A stretch of DNA of 45,686 bases, from the IMG/VR virus record IMGVR_UViG_3300010149_000035, positions 1 to 45,686 of that record. The stretch is one strand, 5' to 3'. Positions 7,985 through 18,900 of the stretch are shown one piece after another. The stretch comes from a virus. The notes below the pieces were generated by a model. The model was not told the origin of the DNA. It searched no databases and saw only the letters and a list, made by a program, of their open reading frames with translations. The position numbers and the translations under genes were made by a program. Within the stretch, counting starts at the first letter, position 1; every line of letters begins with the position of its first letter.

Positions 7985-9228
7985 TGGCTAAAGCCAGAGG
8001 AACCTTTGTTGTACCTAGAGCTTTTGATCATGAAGGAAAAAGATTTGCCTCTAATGTAAATGAGTCTATTGCACAGCTTAAAGGGGAGATAGGAAATCCT
8101 CTTGATGCGGCTGTAACCTTTAGGGATCTTATTGATAAAGGTATTGTAAAACGCGATATAAGAATTAGTGGAACAGGTTCTGTTGTTGGTGGAAGCTCAA
8201 CCAACGTGATTATTGGGGATGAGGAAGTTTTAGATACTCCACCAGTACCAACTGGACTTAGTGCCACAGGTGCTTTTCAAAATATAGTTTTAGACTGGGA
8301 TAATAAAAATTTTGTAGGCTTTTCTCATGCTGAAATATGGTCTGCAACCTCTAATAATTTTGCAAACAGATCTTTTGTTGGACAGACTACTGCCAATGTT
8401 TTTAATCATCAAGTAGGAACTAATCAAACAAGATATTATTGGATACGTTTTGTTAACACTCAAGAAACCCCAGGACCCTTTAATTCAACAACAGGAACAT
8501 CAGCAAGTACTGCATTAATAAATACAGCAGACATTAATGATGGTGCTATATCTTCTGTAAAGATACTTGATGGTGCTATCTTAAATGCAAAGATAGGCAC
8601 AGCAGCTATAGACAGTGCAAAGATAGCAGATGCTGCAATTACTTCAGCCAAGATAGCTGACGCTAATATAACCAACGCTAAGATAGCTGATGCAACCATT
8701 ACAAACGCTAAGATTAGCGACCTCAATGCTACAAAAATAAACGCTGGTCAGCTTGATTCTGCAAGAATAAATGTTGATACTTTGAATGTAAAACATTTTG
8801 ATAATGTTAGTACAGATATAAAATCACATACAGGAGCCTTTGTACCGCTTTTAAGATACGGTTCAGCCATAAGAGGTAGTGGCGGAAACACTACATACAC
8901 AGGATCCAATGCATCCTTTGTGCCAGTAACTATTACTCAGGTTAGAAATAATGCTTCTTACTCTGTAGTTTTGTCTGCCGTGCTAGGTAATGTTAATGGT
9001 GGTAGGGTTCAATATTCTCTAAATAACTCTACGTGGATAACCGCCTCGGGAGGAGAGGCTAATATTTATTGGAGTGCGGGTACATATCGTGGATACACCT
9101 ACACGTATCAGGGACAGATAACAAATATGACGACCTCGCAGAGTACTGTGTATTGGAGGGTTTACTTTTCTGGAACTTATAATCATACGCACATGCAATT
9201 GCACGTTACAATGGATAACACAACCTAA
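7984..9228 (+). CDS. Tail fibre / host-recognition protein with SAKIADA repeats
   Basis: The 414-residue product has an N-terminal attachment region, an FN3-like module (about 85-175, with PPVPTGLSATGAFQNIVLDWD) and a row of 10-residue repeats of the type (S/N)AKIADA-x-IT (about 175-255). A beta-rich C-terminal domain (about 275-414) is rich in Tyr, Thr and Asn. Such repeats form extended trimeric shafts in phage fibres, with the tip binding the receptor. The start overlaps the preceding stop by one base and the end overlaps the next gene the same way. Confidence 0.75.
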   Translation: MAKARGTFVVPRAFDHEGKRFASNVNESIAQLKGEIGNPLDAAVTFRDLIDKGIVKRDIRISGTGSVVGGSSTNVIIGDEEVLDTPPVPTGLSATGAFQNIVLDWDNKNFVGFSHAEIWSATSNNFANRSFVGQTTANVFNHQVGTNQTRYYWIRFVNTQETPGPFNSTTGTSASTALINTADINDGAISSVKILDGAILNAKIGTAAIDSAKIADAAITSAKIADANITNAKIADATITNAKISDLNATKINAGQLDSARINVDTLNVKHFDNVSTDIKSHTGAFVPLLRYGSAIRGSGGNTTYTGSNASFVPVTITQVRNNASYSVVLSAVLGNVNGGRVQYSLNNSTWITASGGEANIYWSAGTYRGYTYTYQGQITNMTTSQSTVYWRVYFSGTYNHTHMQLHVTMDNTT

Positions 9229-9596
9229 TGAAACACTTTACTATATATAAAACAGAGACTGGTATTATTGAATCTGTAATTAGCTCTGACTGTAATGTTG
9301 ATGATATTTTGGTTGGCTCAGATGAAACCATTGTAGAGGGATATTATTCACCATCAAGTATAAAGTTTGTTGATGGCAGCCCAGTTAATGTGTCGGTTGA
9401 TTTTTGGGATGATGTGAGATCACAAAGAAACATTCTTTTGCAAAACTCAGACTGGACGCAAATGTCTGACAGCCCCTTATCAGATTCTAAAAAAACAGAG
9501 TGGGCAAATTATAGACAATCTCTAAGAGATTTACCTAGCTCACAGCACGAAGCGGAGAACTTAGATAGTGTTGCTTTCCCTACAGAGCCTTCTTAA
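9228..9596 (+). CDS. Tail fibre assembly chaperone-like protein
   Basis: A 122-residue protein directly coupled to the fibre gene (TAATG). The C-terminal half has the hallmark of phage tail assembly chaperones and fibre-assembly proteins: RNILLQNSDWTQMSDSPLSD, then WANYRQSLRDLP. These small proteins help fibres fold or trimerise, or remain attached to them. The N-terminal half (about 1-60) looks like a small beta domain. Confidence 0.75.
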   Translation: MKHFTIYKTETGIIESVISSDCNVDDILVGSDETIVEGYYSPSSIKFVDGSPVNVSVDFWDDVRSQRNILLQNSDWTQMSDSPLSDSKKTEWANYRQSLRDLPSSQHEAENLDSVAFPTEPS

Positions 9597-9640
9597 TTAG
9601 TAATATAATGCTACATTATTATATAATTTAATGGTATCTT

Positions 9641-10054
9641 ATGGATAAAATGCTATCACAAGTAGATGTTAGAGTTTATTGGGATCATATAGAACCTGGT
9701 TTGCGGGAAATAAAAAAAGAAGCAAAACCAGAATGGAGACCAGAAGACATATACTCAGCACTAGTAAATGGGGTAGCAGAGCTTTATGTAGATATAGAGC
9801 AAGACCCATGTGAGAGCTTTATTATTCTACAAGTAAAGCCTAGTATTTTTAAGCCCACGCAATCATTATTAATTTGGGTGGCTTATGATAAAAGAGAAAA
9901 TGCTAATGGCAAATACATGGAGTATATTGAACATATGGCTGAACAAAGAGGATGTAACAAAGTAGAGTTTTGGACACCCTGGAAAGGATTAGCAGATGTC
10001 TTGTCTCATATCGGTTATGAAACAAAACAATACATAGTGGAGAAAAAAATATAA
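9641..10054 (+). CDS. GNAT-fold-like phage protein in the virion module
   Basis: A 137-residue protein with the secondary-structure pattern of small GNAT-like proteins found in podovirus structural clusters: a central beta segment LLIWVAYDKR, a helix with YIEHMAEQRGCNKVEFWTP, and a final GYETKQYIVEKKI strand. No clear acetyl-CoA pyrophosphate loop is visible, so enzymatic activity is doubtful. The 44-nt gap upstream is extremely AT-rich and lacks a good ribosome site. Its stop overlaps the next start (TAATG). Confidence 0.55.
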   Translation: MDKMLSQVDVRVYWDHIEPGLREIKKEAKPEWRPEDIYSALVNGVAELYVDIEQDPCESFIILQVKPSIFKPTQSLLIWVAYDKRENANGKYMEYIEHMAEQRGCNKVEFWTPWKGLADVLSHIGYETKQYIVEKKI

Positions 10055-10629
10055 TGTCAGGCGGCGGCGGATCAACAGAAATTAAAGACACAGCATCACA
10101 AAAAGCATTAGCTTCAATAGCTGCACAAAGATTTAATCTTTATCAACAATATTATAGACCTTTAGAAAATGAATTCATGTCACAAGTTGCTGCTATGAAA
10201 GACCCATCAGCTTTTGAAAGTGTTGAGGGTTATGTTAATGCCTTACAGCAACCAGAATTTCAAGCAGCTAGAGCTAATATGCAACAGCAGGCTTTTGCAA
10301 TGGGAGCAGACCCAACAAGCGGTCAGTATCAAGCCAGAGCATCACAGATGCAACAAGCACAAGCCAGAGGAATGGGGTTAGGAACAACCGAAGCACTCTC
10401 AGGGCAAGTAGATAGATATTATCAAGGCATGCAAAATATCATTGCTATGGGTCAAGGTCAAGCAGGGCAAGCCATATCTGGAATATCTGAGGTTGGAAAA
10501 TTAGCACAACAAAGAGGAATAGCAGAAGCAAAACAGTCTTTTCAAAAAGGTCAAGCTGGACAGGCTGTTATTGGTCAGGGACTTGGTTTTGGTACGGGTC
10601 TTATTGTTAGTGGAGGCAAGGGTTCTTAA
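10054..10629 (+). CDS. Internal virion protein, small ejection-type
   Basis: The 191-residue protein starts MSGGGG, is rich in Gln and Ala in long helices, and ends in a Gly-rich hydrophobic tail. Place and composition match the small internal virion or DNA-ejection proteins (T7 gp14 class) that precede larger internal proteins in podoviruses. It is coupled to its neighbours on both sides by one-base overlaps. There is no enzymatic motif. Confidence 0.6.
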   Translation: MSGGGGSTEIKDTASQKALASIAAQRFNLYQQYYRPLENEFMSQVAAMKDPSAFESVEGYVNALQQPEFQAARANMQQQAFAMGADPTSGQYQARASQMQQAQARGMGLGTTEALSGQVDRYYQGMQNIIAMGQGQAGQAISGISEVGKLAQQRGIAEAKQSFQKGQAGQAVIGQGLGFGTGLIVSGGKGS

Positions 10630-11156
10630 TGGCTTTTCGTTCAAGTATATATAACTACGAAAGTGACGGATATTATAATACTATGGGATCTGGTTTTGGT
10701 AATAGTGGTTTTTCTAGGTCCTCACAGCCATCAAGTTATAATTATGTTAATCCGTTTAGGCAGGGAGATCAATCAGCTCAAGACACTCTGGCAGATTTAT
10801 ATGAGGCTGAATTCCAAGATTACTTAAATAGATTTTTTCCTGTAGAACAAGACCTTATTGAACAAATGACTACGGGTTTTGAGGGTTTGCAACAAGAAGA
10901 GATAGGAAGAGCACAAGCGGCAGTGGCAAGACAATACGCGAATGTTAGAGGTCAGGAATCAAGAAGACAAGCTGGTTATGGACTACAACTAAGACCAGAA
11001 GCTCAAGGAGACTATCAAAGATCAGAAACATCTGCATTAGTTGCAGCAAGAAACTTTGCAAGAATGAGAGCTAATGAGAGAAGAACGCAAATACTATCTG
11101 GTGGATTGGGTAGTAGTATGGCACAAAAATCAGTAACAGGAGGTCTAAGTGGCTAG
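10629..11156 (+). CDS. Internal virion-associated protein
   Basis: A 175-residue protein with an aromatic, Ser/Asn-rich N-terminus (YNYESDGYYNTMGSG), a helical Glu/Gln-rich centre and an arginine-rich helix near the C-terminus (NFARMRANERRTQIL). I do not recognise a family. It lies in a tight row of internal-virion-type genes and overlaps the next one by 8 nt, so it is probably a virion component or an assembly factor for the ejection proteins. Confidence 0.55.
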   Translation: MAFRSSIYNYESDGYYNTMGSGFGNSGFSRSSQPSSYNYVNPFRQGDQSAQDTLADLYEAEFQDYLNRFFPVEQDLIEQMTTGFEGLQQEEIGRAQAAVARQYANVRGQESRRQAGYGLQLRPEAQGDYQRSETSALVAARNFARMRANERRTQILSGGLGSSMAQKSVTGGLSG

Positions 11157-11484
11157 TGGATTAGGTGGATTATTGGCAGTAGGTCAAGAAACAAAAAGAC
11201 AAGCAACATCAGGATTGCTAAGTTCAGCAAGAATGGAAGCACAGCAAGATATAGCTGAAAGACAATTAAGTATGCAAAAGCGTGCAGCTGAACAAAGCCT
11301 TATGGGTATGGGTGCGGGTACAGGTGCATACTTAGCGGCACCAGCTGCAAAAGCAGCAGTAGCATCATCAAAGGCAGCAGGAGGAACTTTGCTTGCACAA
11401 GGTGGAGCAGCTCTTGGTGCATTAGCAGGACCAGTATTATTAGGAGTTGCGGCAGCAGCATTACTTAACAAATTATTTGATTAA
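11149..11484 (+). CDS. Ala/Gly-rich internal virion protein with membrane-like C-terminus
   Basis: The 111-residue protein begins at GTG inside the previous gene. Residues about 15-55 form a charged helix, and residues about 50-108 are almost entirely Ala, Gly, Leu and Val. A hydrophobic Ala/Gly segment of this kind could insert into the host membrane during genome ejection, as proposed for podovirus internal proteins. That role is inferred from composition and position. Confidence 0.55.
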   Translation: MASGLGGLLAVGQETKRQATSGLLSSARMEAQQDIAERQLSMQKRAAEQSLMGMGAGTGAYLAAPAAKAAVASSKAAGGTLLAQGGAALGALAGPVLLGVAAAALLNKLFD

Positions 11485-11486
11485 TC

Positions 11487-12962
11487 ATGAGTTTAGCAAG
11501 CGGATTTGAGTCAGGTTTTAATTTAGCATTAAAATTTAACCAACAAGAAAGAGAAGAAGAAAAGCAAAAAAAACAATTTGAGCTTATGGATTTTCAGCTA
11601 GAAGCTGCTCAAGAAGATATTGAGGCTTCTAAGGAACAAAGAGATTTTAAAAGACAAGAATTTGAATTAGAGAAAAAAAGAATTAATGCCGTAATCGGAA
11701 CATACAAGTCTCAAGAAACGCTAGATAAAGCTAGAACACAGGGATATATTAGAGACAATGAAGCAGACGAATTAGCAGCTGGTGAGAGCGAAAAAGCTCA
11801 AGGTTGGACTGAAGCAGTAACGCTTTTAGATTTGCTTTCAACTTTACCAAAAGATCCAAGGGCTAGAGAAGAACAACTTTATTACGCACAACCACAATAT
11901 GAAGATTTAAAAAAGCGTGGTTTTGATTTGCTTTCAATTGCAAGCCCAAAAACTATGAAGGCATTCAGTAACTTAGATCCAGTTTTACAATCTGGTGATT
12001 TTTCACAAATGAATCCAAGCTTTGCAGATGACCTAACACAAATATACAAATCAGATCTTAACCTGTTTGTAGGTAAAAAATTTATTAGCAATGACAACGA
12101 AGAGGGTGAAATTGTAAATGTAAAAATGAATGGTGATATTGTTGGAAAGGAAAATGGTTTAAGTGCTGTTATTGGTGCAACATATACAGTTAATGTAGAT
12201 GGTGAAGAAAAAGAATACGAAGGATTTTTACCAGATTTAAAAAGTAATACAGTCAGACAAGATCTTGAAGGCAATGATGCGAAAGCTGTTTCAGTCAGAG
12301 ATGCTACTGATATTATGTCTAACCTAAGAAGTTTATCTATAGAATTTCAAAATAATCCAGATTTGCTTGAAGCAGCACAGCAAATGGGGTTAAGGGAGAT
12401 AGGAAAATATAAAACTTTTGACCCTAAAGTAAAAGACAAACCAGATACAGTCACTGTAAGAAATATGTATGACAAAGACATGGAAACTTACATAGACGCA
12501 AAAGCAGTGGCAGTTGCAGAGCTTGACTTAACAGCAAACTATGAAGATCAACAAGAGGAAGTCAGTGATGCTATAGCAAAGTTTCAGTTTGATATGCCAG
12601 GTCTTAAATTAGAAAAAAATGAAGATGGTTTGTATGTAATACCAGAGGAATATAATGATAATCTTGGTGCATATTTTGCATCTGTACAACCAGAATTTAA
12701 TACTTACAAACAAATAGTGTCAAATGACCCAAGTATAGCAACAGCACAGCTCAAGCCAGGACAAAGAAGAATATACGGGTTTGGTTCTGCTGTGTTTGGA
12801 TTTAATGCTAAAAGAGAAGATTATATAGATCAGCTTGGCGACCTTTATGGTGCAGATATTATTGATAATTTAGTAGGTCTTGCACCAGAAAATTTAGACG
12901 ATGAACAGTTGCTTGATTATTTATACATGCAATTAAGACAACAAAAACAAGAGAGACAATAG
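11487..12962 (+). CDS. Internal virion protein, coiled-coil N-terminus
   Basis: A 491-residue protein with a long charged coiled coil at residues about 15-75 (many Glu, Gln and Lys) followed by a mixed acidic region. No catalytic motif is visible. It lies directly before the giant polyvalent gene and two bases after the Ala/Gly-rich gene, in the place held by the mid-sized ejection protein (T7 gp15 class) of other podoviruses. The C-terminal part contains a LKPGQRRIYGFGSAVFGF segment. Confidence 0.55.
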   Translation: MSLASGFESGFNLALKFNQQEREEEKQKKQFELMDFQLEAAQEDIEASKEQRDFKRQEFELEKKRINAVIGTYKSQETLDKARTQGYIRDNEADELAAGESEKAQGWTEAVTLLDLLSTLPKDPRAREEQLYYAQPQYEDLKKRGFDLLSIASPKTMKAFSNLDPVLQSGDFSQMNPSFADDLTQIYKSDLNLFVGKKFISNDNEEGEIVNVKMNGDIVGKENGLSAVIGATYTVNVDGEEKEYEGFLPDLKSNTVRQDLEGNDAKAVSVRDATDIMSNLRSLSIEFQNNPDLLEAAQQMGLREIGKYKTFDPKVKDKPDTVTVRNMYDKDMETYIDAKAVAVAELDLTANYEDQQEEVSDAIAKFQFDMPGLKLEKNEDGLYVIPEEYNDNLGAYFASVQPEFNTYKQIVSNDPSIATAQLKPGQRRIYGFGSAVFGFNAKREDYIDQLGDLYGADIIDNLVGLAPENLDDEQLLDYLYMQLRQQKQERQ

Positions 12963-12963
12963 T

Positions 12964-15900
12964 GTGGCAGAGTATAAATTTGGCGTATTACCCGAAGAAG
13001 AAAATGAAGAACAGCTTGTCACTGAAGAGGAACAAGAATACAAGTTTGGTCAATCTCTAGAGCCAAGAGAGCAGGATCCACTAACCCAAGAAAGCAAGTC
13101 TAGATTACAAAAAACTCCACAATACTTTAAACAAGCTGGCATAGATCTTGTCAAAAGTTTTGCTGGTATCCCAGGTGATTTTCTTAATAGTTTAAAACGA
13201 CAGGCATTTGACGATTTATTAAATGATCTAAATGCACAAGTAGACGATAGTGAAGACACAAACAGTTTAAAAAATCAATTAACAAGAGATAGATTTATTG
13301 GCTATGGTTTCATAAGATCGCAAATTGAACAAGATGTAGGTCTTAAAAGAAGCTTCTTTGGATCTGGAGATCTTGCTTTAAGTGGAAGGGCTGCAAAATC
13401 AAAAGAAGAACTACAAACTATTAGAGAAGAAACACAAAAACAATTTATAGCTTGGCGTGACGAGTGGGACAAAGAGCATAAAGAAGAAAGAGCACTCCAA
13501 CAAAAAAGATATAAAGAAGCTGGGTTCACAGATAGAACAGATCAAACAATAACAGGTGCAATAACAAGTATAGGTCTTGTAGCACCATCCTTAATAGCAG
13601 CTTATGCCACCAAGGATTTTCGTCTAGCATATTCTTCTTTGCCTATATTTGGAACACTTACTTATGGCGAGGTATTTGAAGACTCTATTGCAAGAGGTCT
13701 ATCTATAGAAGACGCATATGCCAATGCAAAAATACAGGCTACCTCCGAGGTAGTAACTGAATTGTTGCCAGCCATGAAACTTGCAAAAGGAATTAATATA
13801 TTTAACAAAGGACCAGGCGATGATTATGTTAAGAAAATATTAAACAATGGTGCTCATGCGTTTATTGCAGATGCTACAGGCGAGCAGGTAAACACATTAA
13901 TACAGTCAAGCTCTAATGCATATTTCGATAACCAAGATCAATTAAGAATAGCTTTCGACAATATGAACAATCCATTTTATGAGGGCAGAAAAATTCATGA
14001 AATAGTTGGCGATAATATGGCTCATACTCTTCTTGCTACTACTATAGCTGGTGGAACAATGACAGGAATTAATACCACAATACAGCTCTCTCCAGAAATA
14101 AAAACAGCTTTAAAAAACAAAGGAGAACAAGAAGGTCAACAAATATTAGATGAGTTATCCAACCTTGTTACTAACAAGGATATGACAAAGATTGCTCTTG
14201 ATAAAGCATCTGCAAGACTAAACACTCCCGAGCTTAAAAATAATAAAAGTCTTGATCCTATGCAAATCATAGCAGAGGAAATATTAAACATTGAATATGT
14301 TGGTAAAACTGAAGTACCAGTAACAGAAGACTTATCTTTTGAGCAAGAGGTTAAAACAAAGTTCAATAAGCCAGAAGAAATAAAACCTGAGTATCAGTTT
14401 GGTGCAACAGATCAGTTAGTCAGCATGCCCAGAAAAGAGGCTGGTAAAGAAACATCTGAAATAAACTTAGACACAGCAAATCTTAGTGAAACTATAAATA
14501 AAACACAAAAGAATATAGAACTTAGTTTGCCAACCAGCAGCCCTATAAACATACAAACAATACAAAACGATGCGTATGATTTTAATGAAGTTAACTTAGT
14601 TGAAAACTACGTTATAGATAGTAGAAAATTTGACCCAGAACTTTTTAATGATTTGCCAGTAAGGTTTAGCGATACTAATTTATATAGAGTTAGAGATTTT
14701 GAGTTAGAAGAAAAATCTAACATTGCAAAAGCTTTTATAGATATTAATAAAGCTGGTGTTCCTATGGATGTATTTAGTGATTTACAATTTATAGGAACCC
14801 ACGTCAAGGACAACAGATTTAAAGATTATACGCCAGCATATGGAACATACATGCCACAAATACAGGGCATATCTTTATCGCCTATAACGGGACTTGGTAA
14901 CTTAAATTTTGAAAATCAGCTTGGGGCAAAGATTCAGCTTAGAGATACATTTATACATGAACTCGGTCATCATATTGACTTTACTATAGGCAAAGATTTA
15001 AGCGTACAGGATAAAAATATATTTACTCCAGTAACAGCAAAATCACCATTATTTAATATACCCAACATGACATTTGAAAATGGGGTAATGAATATTGATG
15101 AAAACTCTGGTGGACCTGTTATAAGAGAAGCATTGCAAATATTGCAAGGATCTTTAAATACCCCTGAGGATTATTATGGCGGTAATATGCTTTCTTATCC
15201 ATTGGGCGAACTTATAGCTAATGGAGATCAACTAACTCCTGGACAACAGAAAGCAATTAAATCAGAAACATTTGCACAAATGTATGATTTATATAATACT
15301 AACAGGGAGCTTGTCAGAGAAAAAGCTCCAGAAACATTCAACCTTATAGAGAGAATTAATGATGCAATATCAGTTGACGGAACTACAGCAAAAAATGAGG
15401 GAGTACAACGAGTATTTCAATCACCCAGTGCCAAACGAAGTTATGAAGTACCAGACACAGGACCAGCTGTTGAGCAAGCTGAAGTCAGCCCTGAAGAGCA
15501 GAGAGCCCGTCCTAGAGTGGAAGAACAGACACGAGAAGATGACGGGGACAGTGTTCGACCTGAAATATCAAGAATAGTCGGAGCTCCTCCTGGAGTAGAT
15601 AATCAAAGAAAAGTTGGTGCTTTAAGAAGAAAAGTAAAAGGTCTTGTTAAAGAAGGAGAGCCAAACAGATTTTGGTATGAAGAAAGCAGCAAAGCTATTT
15701 TAGATATAACCAACAATAACATAGAAGACGCAGACAAGTTAGCACAAGCAATCGCAATAACATCTCCAAGCACAAGTGTAGAAGTTAATACAACTTTTGC
15801 ATTACAAGCCTATTATCAATACAAGGCTGGTCAGCCTATAGAGACTGGCAGATATCCACAAGAAATGAGCAAAAAGTTAGAGCAAGCTTTTGCTGGTCAA

Positions 15901-18900
15901 GAGTGGAAGGGTAAAAAAACAGATAAGTTTTATAATAATTTAATGCGTGTTATTGACCCGAGTAGGGCACAGGGAGTAACCGTAGATTTATGGATGATGC
16001 GTTTGTTTGGATACGGCAAAGATACTGTAAACATAACAGAGTATAGATTTGTAGAAGAAGAGATAAATAAAATTGCTGATGAAATAGGCTGGGAGCCACA
16101 GCAAGTTCAAGCAGCCGCATGGGTTGCGGGAAAAGCAAGAGAGGAAGGGACAGAGGTAGTGGAAGCTGGCTTTAATTTTTCAGATGCTCTTCAAAAAAAT
16201 CTTGGTCAAATAAGCACGGAAACTATACCAGGAAGAACAAACAATCATATGAATGAGATGTTTGAAGCACCTTATGAACAAGTTCAGGAATATCACGTAA
16301 ATGCATCTAAAGCTATATTAGATCAAGATGGTAATGACATAATAGCCCAAAGGCTTGGCATATTGTCACCAGGAATGTTTGAAGCACCAGGATATTACGA
16401 AGGCAAGTTGAGTCCTGGAACTCAAATAGAAATAGCAGTTCCACAAGCAAGAAAGACAAAAGATCAGGTAATACAGCCAGAAGCAGAAGACCTTATTAAG
16501 GCTTATGCTTCTGTGTATGGAATTTTATTTAAACAAGATGCTGTTGGATATCATAAGCCTTTTTACCAAACAAACATTCCAAAATCTAAAAGAAACATAC
16601 ATGAGGCAAGAATAGGAAGACAGGTTACAAATGAAGAGATACAGTCGTTAGCTGATGCCATGGAAAGGATTTCTGGAAAAAACTATTTAAACCCAATACC
16701 AGCACCCAAAGGTGTAAGATTTATAAATTTTGCACAAGAGGATGGTATCAACAATATACAATTTTCAAAACTTGTAGACAAGGTATTAAATGAGGTAGAA
16801 TTAGCAAGTAATATAGAAGTCATAGAGGCAGGATCCGCTCTTGGCTATGTGACAAATGACTGGAGTCAAAATAAAAATGGTGAAAATTACCCGCAAACTA
16901 GCCTCGAAGGACGACCCGATCTTCAAGAAAAGGTTCGTGATATCGTCAGGGAGTTACAACCAAGAATTGATGAAGTCGACACAACCCTCTCAGAAAAATA
17001 TGGATGGACAAGAGATGAATCAATCAACTCCGACTACAGAGAGCCAGGAGAAATTGCCAGAAAACCAGAAGACCCAGAGTTAGATCTATCTTTTGAGATA
17101 ACAAAACCCCCTGCCCCACCAGGCAAACCACCATCAGAAAACTACGAATGGACATCTGGAGATGAGCTTAATGCAAATCTTATGCTCCAAAAGTTTTTAA
17201 CTAAAATTCAAAACCAATACGAGAGACAAGTAGTTCTTGAAGAAGTTATTGAAGATCAATTAGGTATGGGCATACTGAAAGATCTAGACCTATCAGTTGT
17301 TGATAAAACCGATCTAATGAAATCAATAGTTGGTGACAGAATGTTAAAAGTCTCAGAAGAGATGGAAACAACTTTAGAAGAAATGTTTGGCTTGGCAGAC
17401 AACAGTTATGCAAATATAAATGAATTTCTTTATAACCTTCATGCACCAGAAAGAAATAAATATATTTACCAAGAAAGAAGAGCCAAGGTTGATGCGGCAA
17501 TAGAAAAATATGGAGACAACCCAACTCCAGCACAAAAGGCACAAATAACAAGATTAACAAATTTGGCAAAGCCTTTTATAGACAATGGATCTGGAATTAA
17601 AACAGAAGAGGCAATTCAAACTTTAAAAGAAAAATACGGAATTGAATATAACGATAAGAATGATTCAATAGAAGCAATAAACGAGACTGGTAAAAAGTAT
17701 TTAAGAGTTAGTGAGCTTTCAAATAATTTTATACAAGGAACCAGAAATGTATATACAAAAGGCGGATTGGTTAGTGAAGAGAATATAGATGATTGGTCTG
17801 ATAGATATAAATACTATGTTCCCTTATCAGGGTTTGCGGCTGATACAAATGTAGATGGTCTTCCAAATAGAAAGGGTAAGGGCTTATCTGTCTACGGACT
17901 AGAGGTTCCTAAAGCTAAAGGTAGAACCTCAATGGCTGGCGATCCTATAATACAAATGTATAAACAAAGAGAGAATGCTGTTGTTCGGGATGAAAAAAAT
18001 AGTGTAGTAAAAACACTTGCCGATCAAGCAAGAACTTTTAAGAATCCAGCAGTGTATGAAACCCTGGACAAAGTTCCAAAAGAAGCAAAACAAAGACCAG
18101 AATGGGATCCTATAAGACAGTCAGCTTATGTTTTCTTTAAAGAAGACGGCAAACAAAAATCTGTAGTAATAAGAGATGAGCGTTTAGCAAGGGCTCTTCA
18201 ACATCTTGATACTCAAGGCATGAACTCCGTTTTACAAACCATAGCCATTGCAACAAGGTTTATGTCTGTTATGAATACAGGTTACAACCCAGACTTTGTA
18301 TTTCCTAACTTCTCAAGAGATGGTTATGCAGCGGCAGCCAGTGCACTTGGTGAACAGTCCACAAAAGGCGGAAGAATATACGGATCTAAAATTGTATGGA
18401 AGTCTATGAAAAATGTATTTCCAAGACTTGGTGAACTATATACATACTATAGAAAGGGACCAGAAGCTATCAAAGATCCTGGTGCAAGAAAAATGATAGA
18501 GACTTATCATGCCATGGGTGCAAAAACTTCTTACTTTGAATTCTTAGATACAGACAAACTTACAAAAAACTTTACGGCACTTTCTAAATACAGGGCTGGC
18601 AAGATAAGTGCACAAGATTTAAAAAGAAATACCTTAGATTTAGTTGGCGATATAAACAACGCTATAGAAAATGGCTGGAGATATTCACAGTTTACAGAAT
18701 ATGTAAAACAAGTAGGTGGCATTGACAATGTTTCACAAACAAATCTTAAGAGAGCAGCAGTTCAAGCCAAAAATGCTTCAGTTAACTTTGATAGAAGAGG
18801 TGAGTGGGGACAAGAAATAGGTGCATTATTGATGTTCTTTAATCCAGCAGTTCAAGGATCTGTGCAATTTATGCGTGGTCAAAATATCTTTACCAAAAGA

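Noticed and set aside
8540-8760. Repeats in the fibre gene as a CRISPR-like or regulatory array
   Set aside because: They are in-frame 30-nt codon repeats encoding the AKIADA-type shaft, a known fibre feature.
9597-9640. AT-rich gap with TATAAT as a promoter
   Set aside because: The -10 hexamer (9622-9627) has no acceptable -35, and A/T runs give such matches by chance; left unassigned.
17246-17569. 107-codon minus-strand ORF inside the giant virion gene
   Set aside because: It has Leu/Pro/Phe-rich content typical of an antisense shadow, with no ribosome site and a clear coding frame on the other strand.
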